Shown piece after piece: positions 47,155-58,206 of a DNA stretch of 64,000 nucleotides. The notes under the pieces were generated by a model. That model did not search any database. It was not told the origin of the DNA and worked only from the letters and a program-made list of their open reading frames with translations. Location of the stretch: contig JAIXMQ010000004.1 of assembly GCA_025716855.1 (NCBI GenBank), forward strand, positions 310,001 to 374,000, in the 5' to 3' direction. A program made the translations under genes and the position numbers. The stretch's first letter is position 1. Each line of letters opens with the position of its first letter. The stretch comes from Pilaira anomala. Taxonomy: Eukaryota > Mucoromycota > Mucoromycetes > Mucorales > Mucoraceae.

Positions 47155-47815
47155 GAAGAGCGATAGATGCGACAGAGCCAGTTGTTAGAGAAGAGTAAAA
47201 GCCATGAGAGCTAAAACCTTGTAAGGAGCTTGTAAAGAATTGGGAAGTAGAATAGTTGTCACTGAAAGAAGTAAGATGTATTAGAAAAGAAATACAGATA
47301 GTAATAATAGTCGGATAGAATTTATGGCGAGTATTTGTAATAATTTTTTAATTCTGGAAACTCTTTTCCTGTAGAAGTTCAGTAAAGGACAGAAGAGATA
47401 AGGTCTTACAAAAAGAACAAGAAAGTAACTAGAAATTTGCTGTTAAACGTATCCGCTATTTCAACTTAATCAACTTCAGCCTTGTTCCTTTCGGTATTGT
47501 AACCTTCTTAAGAAAGGTTTTTCTTAAAAAAAAATCTTTCAACCCGTTCTGATGTTGGAAGGAGAAAGTGAAAAATTGAAAAGTAGCTTTAATTCTTTCA
47601 CCGTAAACTAACGATATCTTTTAAAAAAATTGACTTTTTTTGGGGTGGGGTGGGATCAGCAAAATGACTCCAGAGGTGAATTATTATAAATTTTTTAAAA
47701 AAAAACTAAACACTCATTTTTCTAAACATATTATTTCTCGTCTTTGTCATCTTGTAACAAAATACAAAAAAAAAATGCTGTTAGTGGGTAAAATATAATG
47801 TATTATAGCTTTATT
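46241..47815. other. Long intergenic region with a Gln-repeat segment
   Basis: Between two minus-strand genes I see no complete gene. A (GTT)n run at 47103-47154 is open on the minus strand as a Gln tail after FSSHGFYSSLTTGSVASIA. That stretch is preceded by TTTCTTTCAG, so 47102-47272 could be a last exon, but no upstream exon is found. Other content is C-rich (46690-46700) and A-rich tracts. Confidence 0.4.
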
Positions 47816-49247
47816 TCATAAATTCTTGTTGTTGAAGGGAGTTATACTTAGTACTGCCAAAATAGAAGGTTTGGCTGCTTCATACCCATCTTTTTCAATA
47901 AGGCTAATTAGAGATGGAGCAGTAAGACAGCCTTGTAATGCAGCTCTTCGGAGACATTCAATCGTGTTTAATTCGTCTTTTTTCTCGTCTTCTATGCCTT
48001 TACAATGGAGGGCTGCAGCTCTAGTACCTGCCATAGGATTTCCTAATTTTAACGCCTCTCCATAGAAAAAACACGCGGTTTTTGAATTTTGAGGAACCTC
48101 TTCTCCCCCTTCCTGATATATTTCCGCCATGTAATAATAAGCATTCATGTCTTCTTTTTTTGTAGTAATGGATCTGAAACATTCTAAGGCTATTTTGTAA
48201 TTTTTCTTTACCCCCAATGAGTTATAGTACATTTGACCCATATAGAATAAACCAGTAGTATCCTCAAGGTCACCACTTTTCTTAAACCATTTCATCGCCT
48301 CTATATAATCCTGTTTGACATTAGAAGAACCATATAGGTACATTAATCCTATAGTCGTACATGATTTTGCATCTTTATTTTCTCCAGCCATTTTTGCCCA
48401 ATATAAAGCTGTATCATGATTTTTAGGAACATTACTTCCCCCAATTAGATAAATGGTGTGAAGTCCCAATAGACTCGCTACCAGACCGCTTGATTTTTTT
48501 TTGGTAAGCAAATTCCAAACATAAATCCGCTGATATTCACTAAAATGATGTAAATCCACATCGCTGTAGGCTTCGCGTCCCCTTTTAACGGGTGAAACCC
48601 AACCTTGGCTGTGACAGTATTGCACTAGTTTCCAATCTTTTTGACTAACACGAGTGAAATCTACCTCGAAATTTTTATTTCCAAACAAATATGATTTTTC
48701 GTCTTTAATTAAATCAGTTTCACTATCATGATTTTTAATCAGTTTTTTGTACCAGTAAATTGCTTTTTTATGATCTTTTTTGACGTCAAAACCAAATTGA
48801 TAAAGTTCTCCCATTTTTACCATAGCATACGGCCAGCCATTTTCAGCTGCCAATGAAATCCAGTGAACTCCAGATGTCTCATCTTCGGGCACCCCATCAT
48901 CTCCGTCATAATACAATGACCCTAACAAAAATAGAGCTACAGGGTTTTTCCAATTTGAAGCAAGTCTTTTACATAAATTCATAGCTTTTACTGGATCACG
49001 TTGTTTATTCGAAGAGCCAAGGAAATGAACAATAGCACTAAAAAGTACCGCATACTCATTATCATAACTTGTGCCTTTTTCAAAATGCTTCAAGGCCTCA
49101 TGGTAGTTTAACTTATTTATTTCTTGTATCCCTTTATAGACGTCCCTATCACCAGGATCCGGAAAATCTAGTACGTACAGAGTTATTATTTAGTTTAACT
49201 TTACGCGTAATGATTGAACTACCTTCAATTTCATAAACTATATTCAT
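47816..49247 (-). CDS. Sel1-like repeat protein
   Basis: Two exons (49247-49223 and 49167-47816) join in frame to 458 residues. The short first exon MNIVYEIE links to DFPDPGDRDVYKG. The protein is an array of about eight Sel1-like repeats. Clear ones are ALFLLGSLYYDGDDGVPEDE, AMVKMGELYQFGFDVKKDHK, TTIGLMYLYGSSNVKQDY and LFYMGQMYYNSLGVKKNY. Such alpha-solenoids act as scaffolds, for example in ER-associated degradation or chitin-synthase regulation. No signal peptide or membrane segment is visible, so a cytosolic adaptor is more likely than a Hrd3 homologue. Which pathway it serves is unknown. Confidence 0.85.
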
Positions 49248-49439
49248 TTTAAAGAAAATAAACCCAAAAAAGGGGAAAAAAGAGAAAAACAAACTTTATT
49301 CTAAAAAAAATCAATAATACGAGCGCAATTACATAACTTGTTTTAAACAATTACATAACTAATTTATATAATTACACACAAATATGTAAATAAACCAATT
49401 GCTTATATTTGTTTAACCAAATCCATTAAAAAGTGTGTC

Positions 49440-49535
49440 ATATTTAACTTCCTCAAGGCTATGATACGATTTAAGGCCACAAAAGTCTGAAATTTTTTTC
49501 AGCCTTAAATAGAGCGGGTACGGTACCTATTTATC
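49440..49535. mobile_element. Half MITE related to 20756-20879
   Basis: GATTTAAGGCCACAAAAGTC and the following AGCCTTAAATAGAGCGGGTA match one side of the element near 20756-20879 in inverted orientation. The other end is missing or too diverged. Confidence 0.5.
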
Positions 49536-49604
49536 AATAATTCACGAAATATTATATCATACACGATACTGAAATTTGCAGTTATAATAAACATATTTTA
49601 GAGG

Positions 49605-49935
49605 AAATTACAGGAGATGTTGTTTATGATATAAGATAATATTCAATATAAAAGCTGTTTTATCGCTATTCAACCTGACTGTACAGGGTAAAATGTAATC
49701 TTTAATAGCTGTTTGAATCCAAGTGAATATATGAGCCCGATGCTTATAAAGATATCTAAAATCTTTCTATCAGCTTCATTGACTTGAAGATACATACTGT
49801 TTGTGTTTAATATTAAGATAAAAAGAGAAAAACTGTTGAAGGAGGAAGATTTATGAGAATAGTTGATACATGTAACAGCGTCTATATGGAGGAGGATCTT
49901 TGAGAATTTTACCGCTATTCCAACGCGAAATTACA
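49605..49935 (+). repeat. Dispersed repeat, second copy at 620-935
   Basis: Plus-strand partner of the minus-strand repeat at 620-935. Here it lies immediately upstream of a LINE ORF1 remnant, so it may be the 5' untranslated region of that retroelement. Confidence 0.75.
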
Positions 49936-49965
49936 AGTATGGTTGAATAAAGAGCCTCTCTAAGA

Positions 49966-50901
49966 TTGCATAGTTATGAAACCGTTTTTTTTCAAGTATG
50001 CAATTTCTATTTTTCAAACGTACAATCCTTATTTTTTACTTGCTCAGTTTGCTTTAGGCGCTTCTCAAGCAAACGCCAAATGGCAAAAAGTCGCCGTGAG
50101 CCTTTCTTTATTTGGTCATTGTGTAACCGACAGTTTTGTCCTGTTAGTTGCAGAGCCTTTTTTTTTCTTTCCTGACAAAAATCTAAGCATAAAGCTTACG
50201 CCGAGGCGACTAGGGCAATCAACGTCTCGCTACTACATAATGACATCATTCCCAAGCAACAGGATGATAAAAACATTACGTGTTCTTCAGACACGAATTT
50301 ATCGTTTTCTCACTCTGCTGACGCCTTTTTTTTTTCGACATCACTAAATGTTGTATGATTGAATTGAAAAAGCAACACCCCAAAGTTCACGCTTTTTTAT
50401 CTATGAGTGATTGCTCCACTTGCTATCTCGAAGTTTATGTCACTTCCACAAACGATTCCAACGACATTCCACGTAATGGGCTTATTTTTCCAGATGCTCA
50501 TCTTCAGGTCCTTCCTTGTACGGCAATTAATGATCAAGCCAAAATTATTAAATTAAAATTGTCCCATCTTCCAATGCTTCCAATTGATGGGGTTCTAGCA
50601 AGAATTAAAACCAGTTTAGCTGTGTTCGGTAATGCTCTACTTGCTATTGGTATCGGGACTGAGCATGCCACAGGCTTTTTTATGGGTAGTGGTTTCGCTG
50701 TCATTGATATTTAACCAAATTCTGACTTTTGATGTTTAATTTCAAAAATTAAGTCATCAAATTAGTTGGATGGAATCAACTACAGATACTTTTCGTGCCA
50801 CTTGGAACAATATGCCAACATGGTGCAGATATTGTCATCAGGATGGACATACCAAGTTTGTCTGGAAATCCTCGAAAGCCCGTATCTTATGTCATTCTTG
50901 C
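49966..50901 (+). pseudogene. LINE ORF1 (gag-like) remnant with RRM-like fold and zinc knuckle
   Basis: Frames overlap in pieces: KHKAYAEATRAINVSLLHND (about 50188-50250), then KKQHPKVHAFLSMSDCSTCY. Next come GLIFPDAHLQVLPCTAIND, IKLKLSHLPMLPIDGVL and GTEHATGFFMGSGFAVID (to 50714), and finally TWNNMPTWCRYCHQDGHTKF with ARILCHSC. The order, an RRM-like segment followed by CxxCxxxGHxxF-type knuckles, is that of ORF1 of mucoralean non-LTR retrotransposons. There are at least two frameshifts and a stop at 50714. The knuckle has W where the last Cys is expected. No endonuclease or reverse transcriptase ORF follows, because the frame continues into an unrelated hypothetical family at 50902. Confidence 0.7.
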
Positions 50902-52060
50902 ACACATATTACGCGTGCTGAAATCAGGGTGGATTTTGAGCCAACAGCTTTTGAGTTTATAAAAGGAATTCCCTGTAAATATTGGGCTCAAAAATGTTAT
51001 ATTTTGGACAAGAACACCATTTCGGAAGCCACCAAAGCAACTCCCTTACCACCAATGATGGCATTGGCATATTTTTTTTCCTCTCAAAAATTATCTTTAT
51101 TATCAAGTGAATTCCAGGATGACCCTACTTTACAAAAACTGTACGCAATTGCTACAGTGGGCGCTCGATTTAGTGCACTATATCGAATTTGGCACTAAAT
51201 AGAATTTTTCGGTGTTAGAATATGTCTCGAATTAACAGCCACATGGGTCTGTAGGTGTGATACTCTTGGAAAAAAAATTCAAAATTAAAACGTCTTATGT
51301 AAGTTAATAAAACTACATAGAATAAAAAAAAAAAGAGGTAAAAGTATGTTTGTTTATTTCCAGAAAGTTCATTATTTGACCAAAAAATATTTTTTTAGGT
51401 AATATTTTACCGTGACTTTATTTTCCGCTCTATATAGTACCATTTCAGCGAGAAAATTTGGGCACTACATAGAATAATACCAATAGTGCCATTTAGCTGG
51501 TGTTTTTTTATTTTCGAAAAATTGTGGCACTAAATCGTGAATGGCATTAAATTGAGCGGCACTAAATCGAGCGCCCACTGTAAAGAAGAGACGTTGACTA
51601 GAATTCCAACAGAAAAGTCAACAGCCGAAGCTTTACTAGAAGTTTGTGATCAAACTAACAAGCAATTAAAAAAATTTCAAATACGTTGGAGTCCATGCCT
51701 GATAATCTAATAAAAAAACGATTACGTGCTTATACTGGTGATGGTATGTTGTACACCGAGACCTGCAAACGTATGTATATAAGAGAATCGGATTCACTTG
51801 TTGAGCCCATGCCACCGCCACCTGAATTGTCAGAACTAGCTAAAAGTTTAGTGAACCAAACTAGCTCTAACATTGATATACTTCGTGCCGAAGCTGATCT
51901 GCCTAAAACAGATATGGAGTACGTTCAACAATTCAAGGAAATCGAAGAAAAAATGGATTGGAAAAAATGCTTTGAAGAGGGAAAAGAAGCGGGTTTTTTT
52001 AATTCTTATAATTGTGTTGTATTTGACCTATACTACTCATATAAAAAGGATATTACATAA
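50902..52060 (+). pseudogene. E(I/V)Q-family gene (locus B), N-terminus replaced and MITE-interrupted
   Basis: Starting exactly after CHSC of the LINE ORF1, the frame reads THITRAEIRVDFEPTAFEF, KGIPCKYWAQKCYILDKNTI, LPPMMALAYFFSSQKLSLL and DDPTLQKLYAIA. It is then split by a MITE (51155-51580). Beyond it the frame resumes as KEETLTRIPTEKSTAEALLE and VCDQTNKQ. After one frameshift near 51685 it continues with MPDNLIKKRLRAYTGDGML and MDWKKCFEEGKEAGFFNSY. Locus C carries the same FGTHITR-to-RVDFEPTAFEF segment attached to its EVQ core. Here that nuclease-like N-terminal half has been swapped for the LINE zinc knuckle. Aside from the insertion and one shift, the copy is well preserved. Confidence 0.65.
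51155..51580. mobile_element. TA-flanked MITE (426 bp)
   Basis: Perfect 10-bp ends CAGTGGGCGC / GCGCCCACTG, extended by CTCGATTTAGTGC and its inverse, are flanked on both sides by TA. Removing the element with one TA restores the frame as AIA-KEE, so this is a clean Tc1/mariner-type insertion. It has no coding capacity. Inside, variants of GCACTAAATAGAA recur in both orientations. Confidence 0.9.
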
Positions 52061-52984
52061 CTCTCATTTAAACAATAAATGACTATATTACTTAAAGATT
52101 GTCATATCAATATGAATTGATACACAATACAATGTTATAAAATAATTATCAGACTATGGGAAATACATGATGTAGAAATATGGAGCTCTCAGCTAATTTT
52201 GAATGAAAAATAAACCCCCTTTGTTCGTTGTCATTTAATTTACCGCCTTTTATTGTATTTTTATAAAACCCTTCAAACCGAATCCCAACAAGTTTATCAA
52301 GTTTAAAACGGCGTATTATAAAAAAAAGTAATTAATAAATAATTCTGCTGTCGTTATATTACCTATAAACAAAGCGATTCTTGGACTACTAATTAATGGT
52401 CAATAAATAGCACTTTATTGACATTATATTGGTAACTATGAAGAAGATGCATTTTATGACGAAACTGATGAATGACAAAAACTATCTCAGACAGTGTTAG
52501 TTAGCCTGCTAAGCAGTTTTCAAGGCTGTTAGGCGGTACCCTGACCACATTTTGTTTTGTCCTTCGCTGCTCTTTTCATTTCTGTTTGCTTTATTATTTT
52601 CGATTGAGACTTAAAACATTCTTTTTTTTTCTATAATACTCTCTTGTATTTTATACGACTAGCCTAGGCGTAAATCACACGCCTATATGCATGAGTAAAC
52701 CCTATATTTTAATTTAGCTTGGCTTTACTTATGATGAGATTGGTTTATTTGCCTCAATATTAGGATAGATTCATTTTTTTTAAAAAAAAAGTGAATAATA
52801 TAAGCTTATAGACTCTGTTAATACAACTAAGAGAATTGTTAGATTCTATGCACAAGAAATTAAATATTTACGACATCGTTTATTTATTATGAAGAATACT
52901 ATATAGTTTATTTAAAATAAAAGGAAAAAAAAATTAAGAAAAGGAAAGGAAAGATGAAAAAAAAACGTACTTTTTTTTTTTTTT
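52061..52984. other. Intergenic region without genes
   Basis: AT-rich sequence with no open frame of note. Nothing recognisable is seen apart from short A and T runs. Confidence 0.5.
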
Positions 52985-55025
52985 TTTTTTTTGCAGTAGC
53001 AGATCTTGTTTTAGATCTACCGATTAAAATAATATTAGTTTGACGGTTACCATAACTTGTATCAGTTGCTTTTCTCTTCATGGCTTCAATTTTTTTACGA
53101 AATTTTTCTTCTTCAGCTTTATGTGTATCTAAAATCTTTTGTATTTCTTCCGCATCTTCCTCATCGCCATCTTCATCATCTCTTTATCCTGATTCTTCGT
53201 TACTTACCAGTTCTTTATTTTCGGACTCACCAAAGCTATCATCACATGATACGACTTGATCTCTATTAATCAACCTTTGCTGGGAAACCGAAGGTTGGTT
53301 GGCCCATCCAGTAGTATTTATTGCAGCTTCACCATTACTTGTTACTTCATCTGAACTAGTTATGGCTATAGCTGGGGTATCAACAACGGGCTGGGCAATC
53401 TTTTCGACCTATTACAAACATAATTTAATAAATAAATAACTCACAATGATTTTTTTATCTTATCACGACGAGGAGTACAATTTCTAATAAGAGAAATTTA
53501 AAGTTCTCTTATTCCCCATGAATCCATACAACAGTACAATGGTAAACTGTTTTCAGATCCCAAAGTTTTCATAATGAAGTTTTCACCCATTACCTATTGT
53601 AGAGCGCCTGCTCTGATCTTTCAATATCATCACTCCAAGTTAAATCGGTTCTTTTACCTGGAAGAATTTGAGCATATACAGTTTTTTTTCAAAGCTTCAT
53701 ATGTACAAGATTATTTTCTATCCAGTTCCTCTTGGTCTGAGATACCCAAAAACTCACCACAGGCAGCCAAAAGTCGATCTTTATTACCTTTAATTGTTTT
53801 GTTGGCATTTTTTTTTTACGACGTCCCAAGGAATTATTGTCTCTTAAAAAAATTTTCAGCTGTCATTTTATCGCCATAGAAATGAGTAATTACAGCTCTT
53901 GTCTTTTCTAAATTTTCCTTTTGAAGATCCTTGCTTTAAACAGTAATTAAAATATCAGATAAAAGTGATCGTACATTACAGTTTGTAAAAAAAAGAAAAA
54001 GGAACCCCCCCCAAAAGCAGCGGTACCCGAAATTAAAAAAAGGCCTCTCATTGGCTCAAACTTGGCATGATACCGGTACCGGTACCCTTGACACAAAACA
54101 GCGGTACCCCAAAAAAAAAATAGGCTTTCATTTAGTTTCGGGTACCGCTGTCGATGTTACAGGTACCGATACCGGTAACAAAAATCAAATATTTTTATTT
54201 TTAAGTATTTTTTTCTAAGTTTTTTTTCTAAGATATTTTAAATCAATATAATCACCTTTGTTTGCTTGGGAATTTATTTGGAAAGAGAGTATTTTCGATA
54301 TGTGTTGCTATTCTTGAAGGTTTGATCTGAAGGTCTTCTACTTCATCTAAATTATCATAAGATATTTCAGAGATTTTCCTTTTGATTAAATCAGAAATAA
54401 GCTTCTCTTGCTTGGAAGTTTTCTCTTTCATGTCTTCAACAAGACCAGAACAGCCAATAAAGACGTATTTTCATCTGGCACAGTTTCCTGCTCCATACTT
54501 ACTTCTACAGGTTGCATTAGTACTGACCATTTTGTGAAAGCAATCTTCATGACCCTACAAATAAGAAACATGTGCTTGCAAATTATTGTTTCATTTAAAG
54601 GACAAGAGCAAGACACGACACAGTTATCTACAACATTAATTGTAAAGTTGCTGCTGTTACTCACCTCGAAAGATGTACAAAGAAATTCCTATAACTAGTA
54701 ATAAATAAATTAGCGACCATTATGTAAAAGTTTTCTTGATATATATATATTACCTGTTCATTGTTTTTTTGAATCACGGAAATAGAAACACCCTTTTCAA
54801 TTGATTCAGCAATATCTTTTTTTTCCTCTTCGAACAAAGACAATTTACCAGGTCGAATACCCAGGCTTGTTTGAAGATGATCCCTTCTGTAATCAAGTAC
54901 AAGACTACCTGAGAGTATAAATCAATCTATCAATACGATGATTTCTTGAAAGTCCTAAATAAAAAGTTTTTAGTTTGTTATGGTAAGATTCAATCAAATT
55001 TTTAGTATGAAATGATGCATCCTAA

Positions 55026-55083
<58 letters not shown>

Positions 55084-56432
55084 AGTATTTGATCAATTCT
55101 CCATAGTTAATGATATTATATTTTACTACTCTAAATACTTTAGCCTATAATTCTGTCTTTGTAAGCTATTGTTTTTTAAAATATAAGTAAAAAGTGGCAT
55201 ACTCTTTTTCAAACTTATCTTTGAATGCCTGCAACTTTTCTTCGAAATCGGCTTCAGTTGTTTCTGAGTACATCATACCGTTCAACAAAATTCTCGCAGA
55301 ATCACGCAATAGCTTAGTTCCAGCTGTATTATGCTTGATGGAAACCTGTTAAGAGAAGCTTAGTAGATCTCCTTGAGCTGAAGTTACAGATAAATTACTT
55401 ACATCTCGCTTGATGTGTATTTCCCAAGCTCTTTTGATATGCCATTGGCAAAGCAAAATATCAACACTGTCACCAAATGCTTCACGAACTGCGGCAATTT
55501 TGGTGGCGCTACAATCAATCATTATTCTTTTGACAGCCAATCTGGAATGGTTTGTCTGACCCAAAGTAACCATTGTAAAAAGATGGGTGTTTTTTCTGCA
55601 TTTGTGATATAAAGAAACAAACAGGAACACCCTTTCTAGTTACTGGACTCGTAATAACAATTTTAAAAAGATGCGCGTCATTTTTATCATCATCCATGGA
55701 TTTGCACGTCTTGTGAGTTGAGTCAATACACCATTCAATAGCATTGGACAAGATCTATTTTTAAAATAGTGGTTAGTTACAATATCTGTGTAAGCATATT
55801 TGTAAATATCCCACATTCAACTGCCAAGAAGACATCCAATAGATCAAAAAGGGTGCACCTTTTCCAGAATGTTGAACGTATTCAGCAAAATACTGCTTCT
55901 CTTCAGGAAGGTATTTCATCCAAATCTCAACGCTTCTGATGACATTGATATGCTTACGAGAAAGTTTCGTAAAATGGGCAGAAGTCATGTTTTGAACGTC
56001 CCTGTACGTGACAAGCATCGAGTGAGGGAGAACTAATGAACTTTCAATCCTTGATCGCCTCAGTAATATCACTTGGATCATGATTTATATGCAACCGCAT
56101 TTGATAGAAGGCTTTTTGACGCGTCTTTTCTTGGCTTCAAAACCTTCGTTATTACCGTCATTTCCCTCCTCAGTATTTTTTGCTATGTTTATACGAGGAT
56201 TACCGCTATGAGTGCAAGTAAAAACAGTTCTGACAGCAACATCTGTAGCACCAACGGCCCCTTTTGCTTTCAATGTTTCTTTATTCAACCAGTTGCAATG
56301 GGTCTTGAGGACATCACTGAACCACTTACCAAAGGTTTCTTAAATGTCAAAGGGAGAAATAATAGTAGTTTGCGCTTCATCATAAGAGGAGCTACGAATC
56401 CGTTAGAGTCACTATTGGTCATTTTTTTTTAA
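52985..56432 (-). pseudogene. Decayed MULE transposase (SWIM type, no OTU)
   Basis: Minus-strand exons with several stops and frameshifts. The N-terminal region has FGKWFSDVLKTHCNWLNKET, then FTCTHSG and KKPSIKCGC (zinc ligands). The core has a first Asp in IEWCIDSTHKT and a second in RIMIDCSATKIAAVREAFGD, followed by ILLCQWHIKRAWE. A SWIM finger follows (VVSCSCPLNETIICKHMF), and then a long acidic tail (ENKELVSNEESG, stop, RDDEDGDEED). The in-frame stop after ISPFDI near 56335 and the shifts near 55630 and 53820 show it is inactive. It is a different lineage from the element at 30.7-35.1 kb: the same domain order up to the SWIM finger, but no OTU. A long A tract (55026-55082) and a GGTACC-rich insertion (54018-54150) interrupt it. 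Confidence 0.7.
54018..54150. repeat. GGTACC-rich inverted-repeat element
   Basis: Ends CAGCGGTACCCGAAATT and its near-inverse TTTCGGGTACCGCTG flank a segment with ACCGGTACCGGTACCC and another GCGGTACCCC. It is GC-rich compared with its surroundings and lies within the decayed MULE. It is probably a small nonautonomous transposon; target duplication is not clear. Confidence 0.6.
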
Positions 56433-57024
56433 ATAAATTACCTAAAAATAAAAATATTATTTTCTTAATTATTTTTTTTTTCCTTCGTTATATCGCTCAG
56501 ATAGTTGGCCTCATAAGACTGTATTATATTCTGGTAGGGGCAATGTCGTATTTACTCCTAATAAGACAGGATACAATTATAGGTATCTGATGTTGTACAT
56601 GGTTATGATATACACGATATATCATAACACTGGTAATATATGACCTATTCAAGTCCCTATTATTCAAATCATGACTTCTTGACTATATTTATTATTGGAC
56701 CCTCTCTGCCTATCGCAGCGGATAACTAGAAATTATTATTCACAATATTCCTTCCGCGGTCAGTGACCGGCGTTTATGATGATTAATATCTTTATGCAGT
56801 AAACCATTAATTTATTTGACAAATCCTTATACATAGTTCACCCGCGACCGATAGAACTATATTGAAGCATCGATATCAGTTATTAAAAGTGATAATTTGG
56901 TATGAAAGGAGCACTAATTTTTACTATGAATTACTCTCCATCAAAATAAAGGAATCAACGAGTCTCATTCAACACTTCCTGTCTTTTATTTTTTTACTTT
57001 AAACTTTATTAACCATATTTATAC
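56433..57024. other. Intergenic region without genes
   Basis: No open frame of note. AT-rich, with short inverted motifs such as ATGATATACACGATATATCAT near 56606-56626. Confidence 0.45.
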
Positions 57025-58206
57025 TAAGTTGCCACACAAACCATCACTAGTATAAGCACGTAATCGTTTTTTTTTTTTTTTAGTAGAGTATCAGGTATGG
57101 GATCCAACGTATTTGAAGTTTTTTTTTTTTCAAAATTGCTTGTTTGTTTGATCACAAATTTCAAGTAAAACTTTGGTTACTGACTTTTCTGCTGGAATTC
57201 TAGTCGACGTCTCCTCTTTAGCAATTGCGTATAATTTTTTTAAAGTAGGGCCATCCTGGAATTCACTTGATAATAAAGATAGTTTTTGAGAGGGAGAAAC
57301 GATATGCTAATGCCATCATTTCTGGTAGGAGAGTTGCTTTGGTGGCTTCCAAGATGGTATTCTTGTCCAAGATGGTATTCTTGTCCAAGATGGTGTTCTT
57401 GTCCAAGATTGTATTCTTGTCCAAGATGGTGTTCTTGTCCAAGATTGTATTCTTGTCCAAGATGGTGTTCCTGTCCAATATGGTGTTCTTGCCAGGATAT
57501 AACATTTTTGAGCCCAATATTTACAGGGAATTCCTTTTATAATAAACTCAAAAGCTGTTGGCTCAAAATCCACCCTGGTTTCAGTGCGCGTAATATGTGT
57601 GCCAAATACAATAACAATTGGATTTACTTTATAGCATTTTTTTAACTGATAAGGAATAGTTAATAAGACGCTCAGTAAATTCTGTTGTAATTGTATGTTG
57701 AACTTCGATTAATACTGGTGGCAAGCTTGGAGACGATATATTGGCAGCATAAAGAATATCGGATTTGGAGCCACCTGACCATTCTGTTGGTCTAGGTGGA
57801 AACAGCCTCCTGATCTACACGAAAAGTCAGCATTTGTATTTGTAAGAACTATTGAGCATTTCTTACCTATCAAGGTAGTAGTAATTATGTCAATCACATC
57901 TTGATTGCGCAAAACTAACTTCGAGATCAGGTCGCTTCCTGGTGGATACTTCGGGTCCAGGGTAAATAATAAAAGTTCTGGATCTAATTCAGAGGTTAGA
58001 AACAATAATGTTATGTCTAACAGAACCTTACCAATGTTTTGAAGGGACATTTTGAGAGGAAAAGTAGTACCGATTAAGTATTTTTCTTTAATCTTCTTAA
58101 TGCTATTTCTGTCAACAGAATGAAAGTGGGCCCTTTTGATACTGATTCTACGCAGGTCTTTTTTTTTTCTTGGAACAATCTCTTCTTTAGATAAGGAGTG
58201 TGACAA
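57025..58206 (-). pseudogene. E(I/V)Q-type PD-(D/E)XK-like family gene (locus C), frameshifted
   Basis: This is the most complete copy of the N-terminal half. Exon 1 ends MSLQNI, then an intron (GTAAGG to AATTAG), then DPELLLFTLDPKYPPGSDLI, LVLRNQDVIDIITTTLIG and a second intron. A frameshift follows, then PTEWSGGSKSDILYAANIS, LPPVLIEVQHTITTEFTERL and KCYKVNPIVIVFGTHITR. Next are RVDFEPTAFEF and KGIPCKYWAQKCYIL, then an 18-bp minisatellite, EATKATLLPEMMALAY and a decayed tail. SD...E(V)Q with flanking hydrophobic strands is the possible active site. An upstream in-frame extension (MSHSLSKEEIVPRKKKDLRR) may be the true start. Stops and shifts after 57300 mark it as a pseudogene. The long repeat 58157-58555 covers its 5' region. 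Confidence 0.6.
57347..57490 (-). repeat. 18-bp in-frame minisatellite (8 units)
   Basis: Eight units of GTCCAAGATGGTATTCTT or close variants. On the coding strand each unit adds Ile-Leu-Asp-Lys-Asn-Thr. The GGTGTT and TTGTAT variants alternate in units 3-6, hinting at a 36-bp second-order unit. At locus B the same position holds ILDKNT once. Confidence 0.92.
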
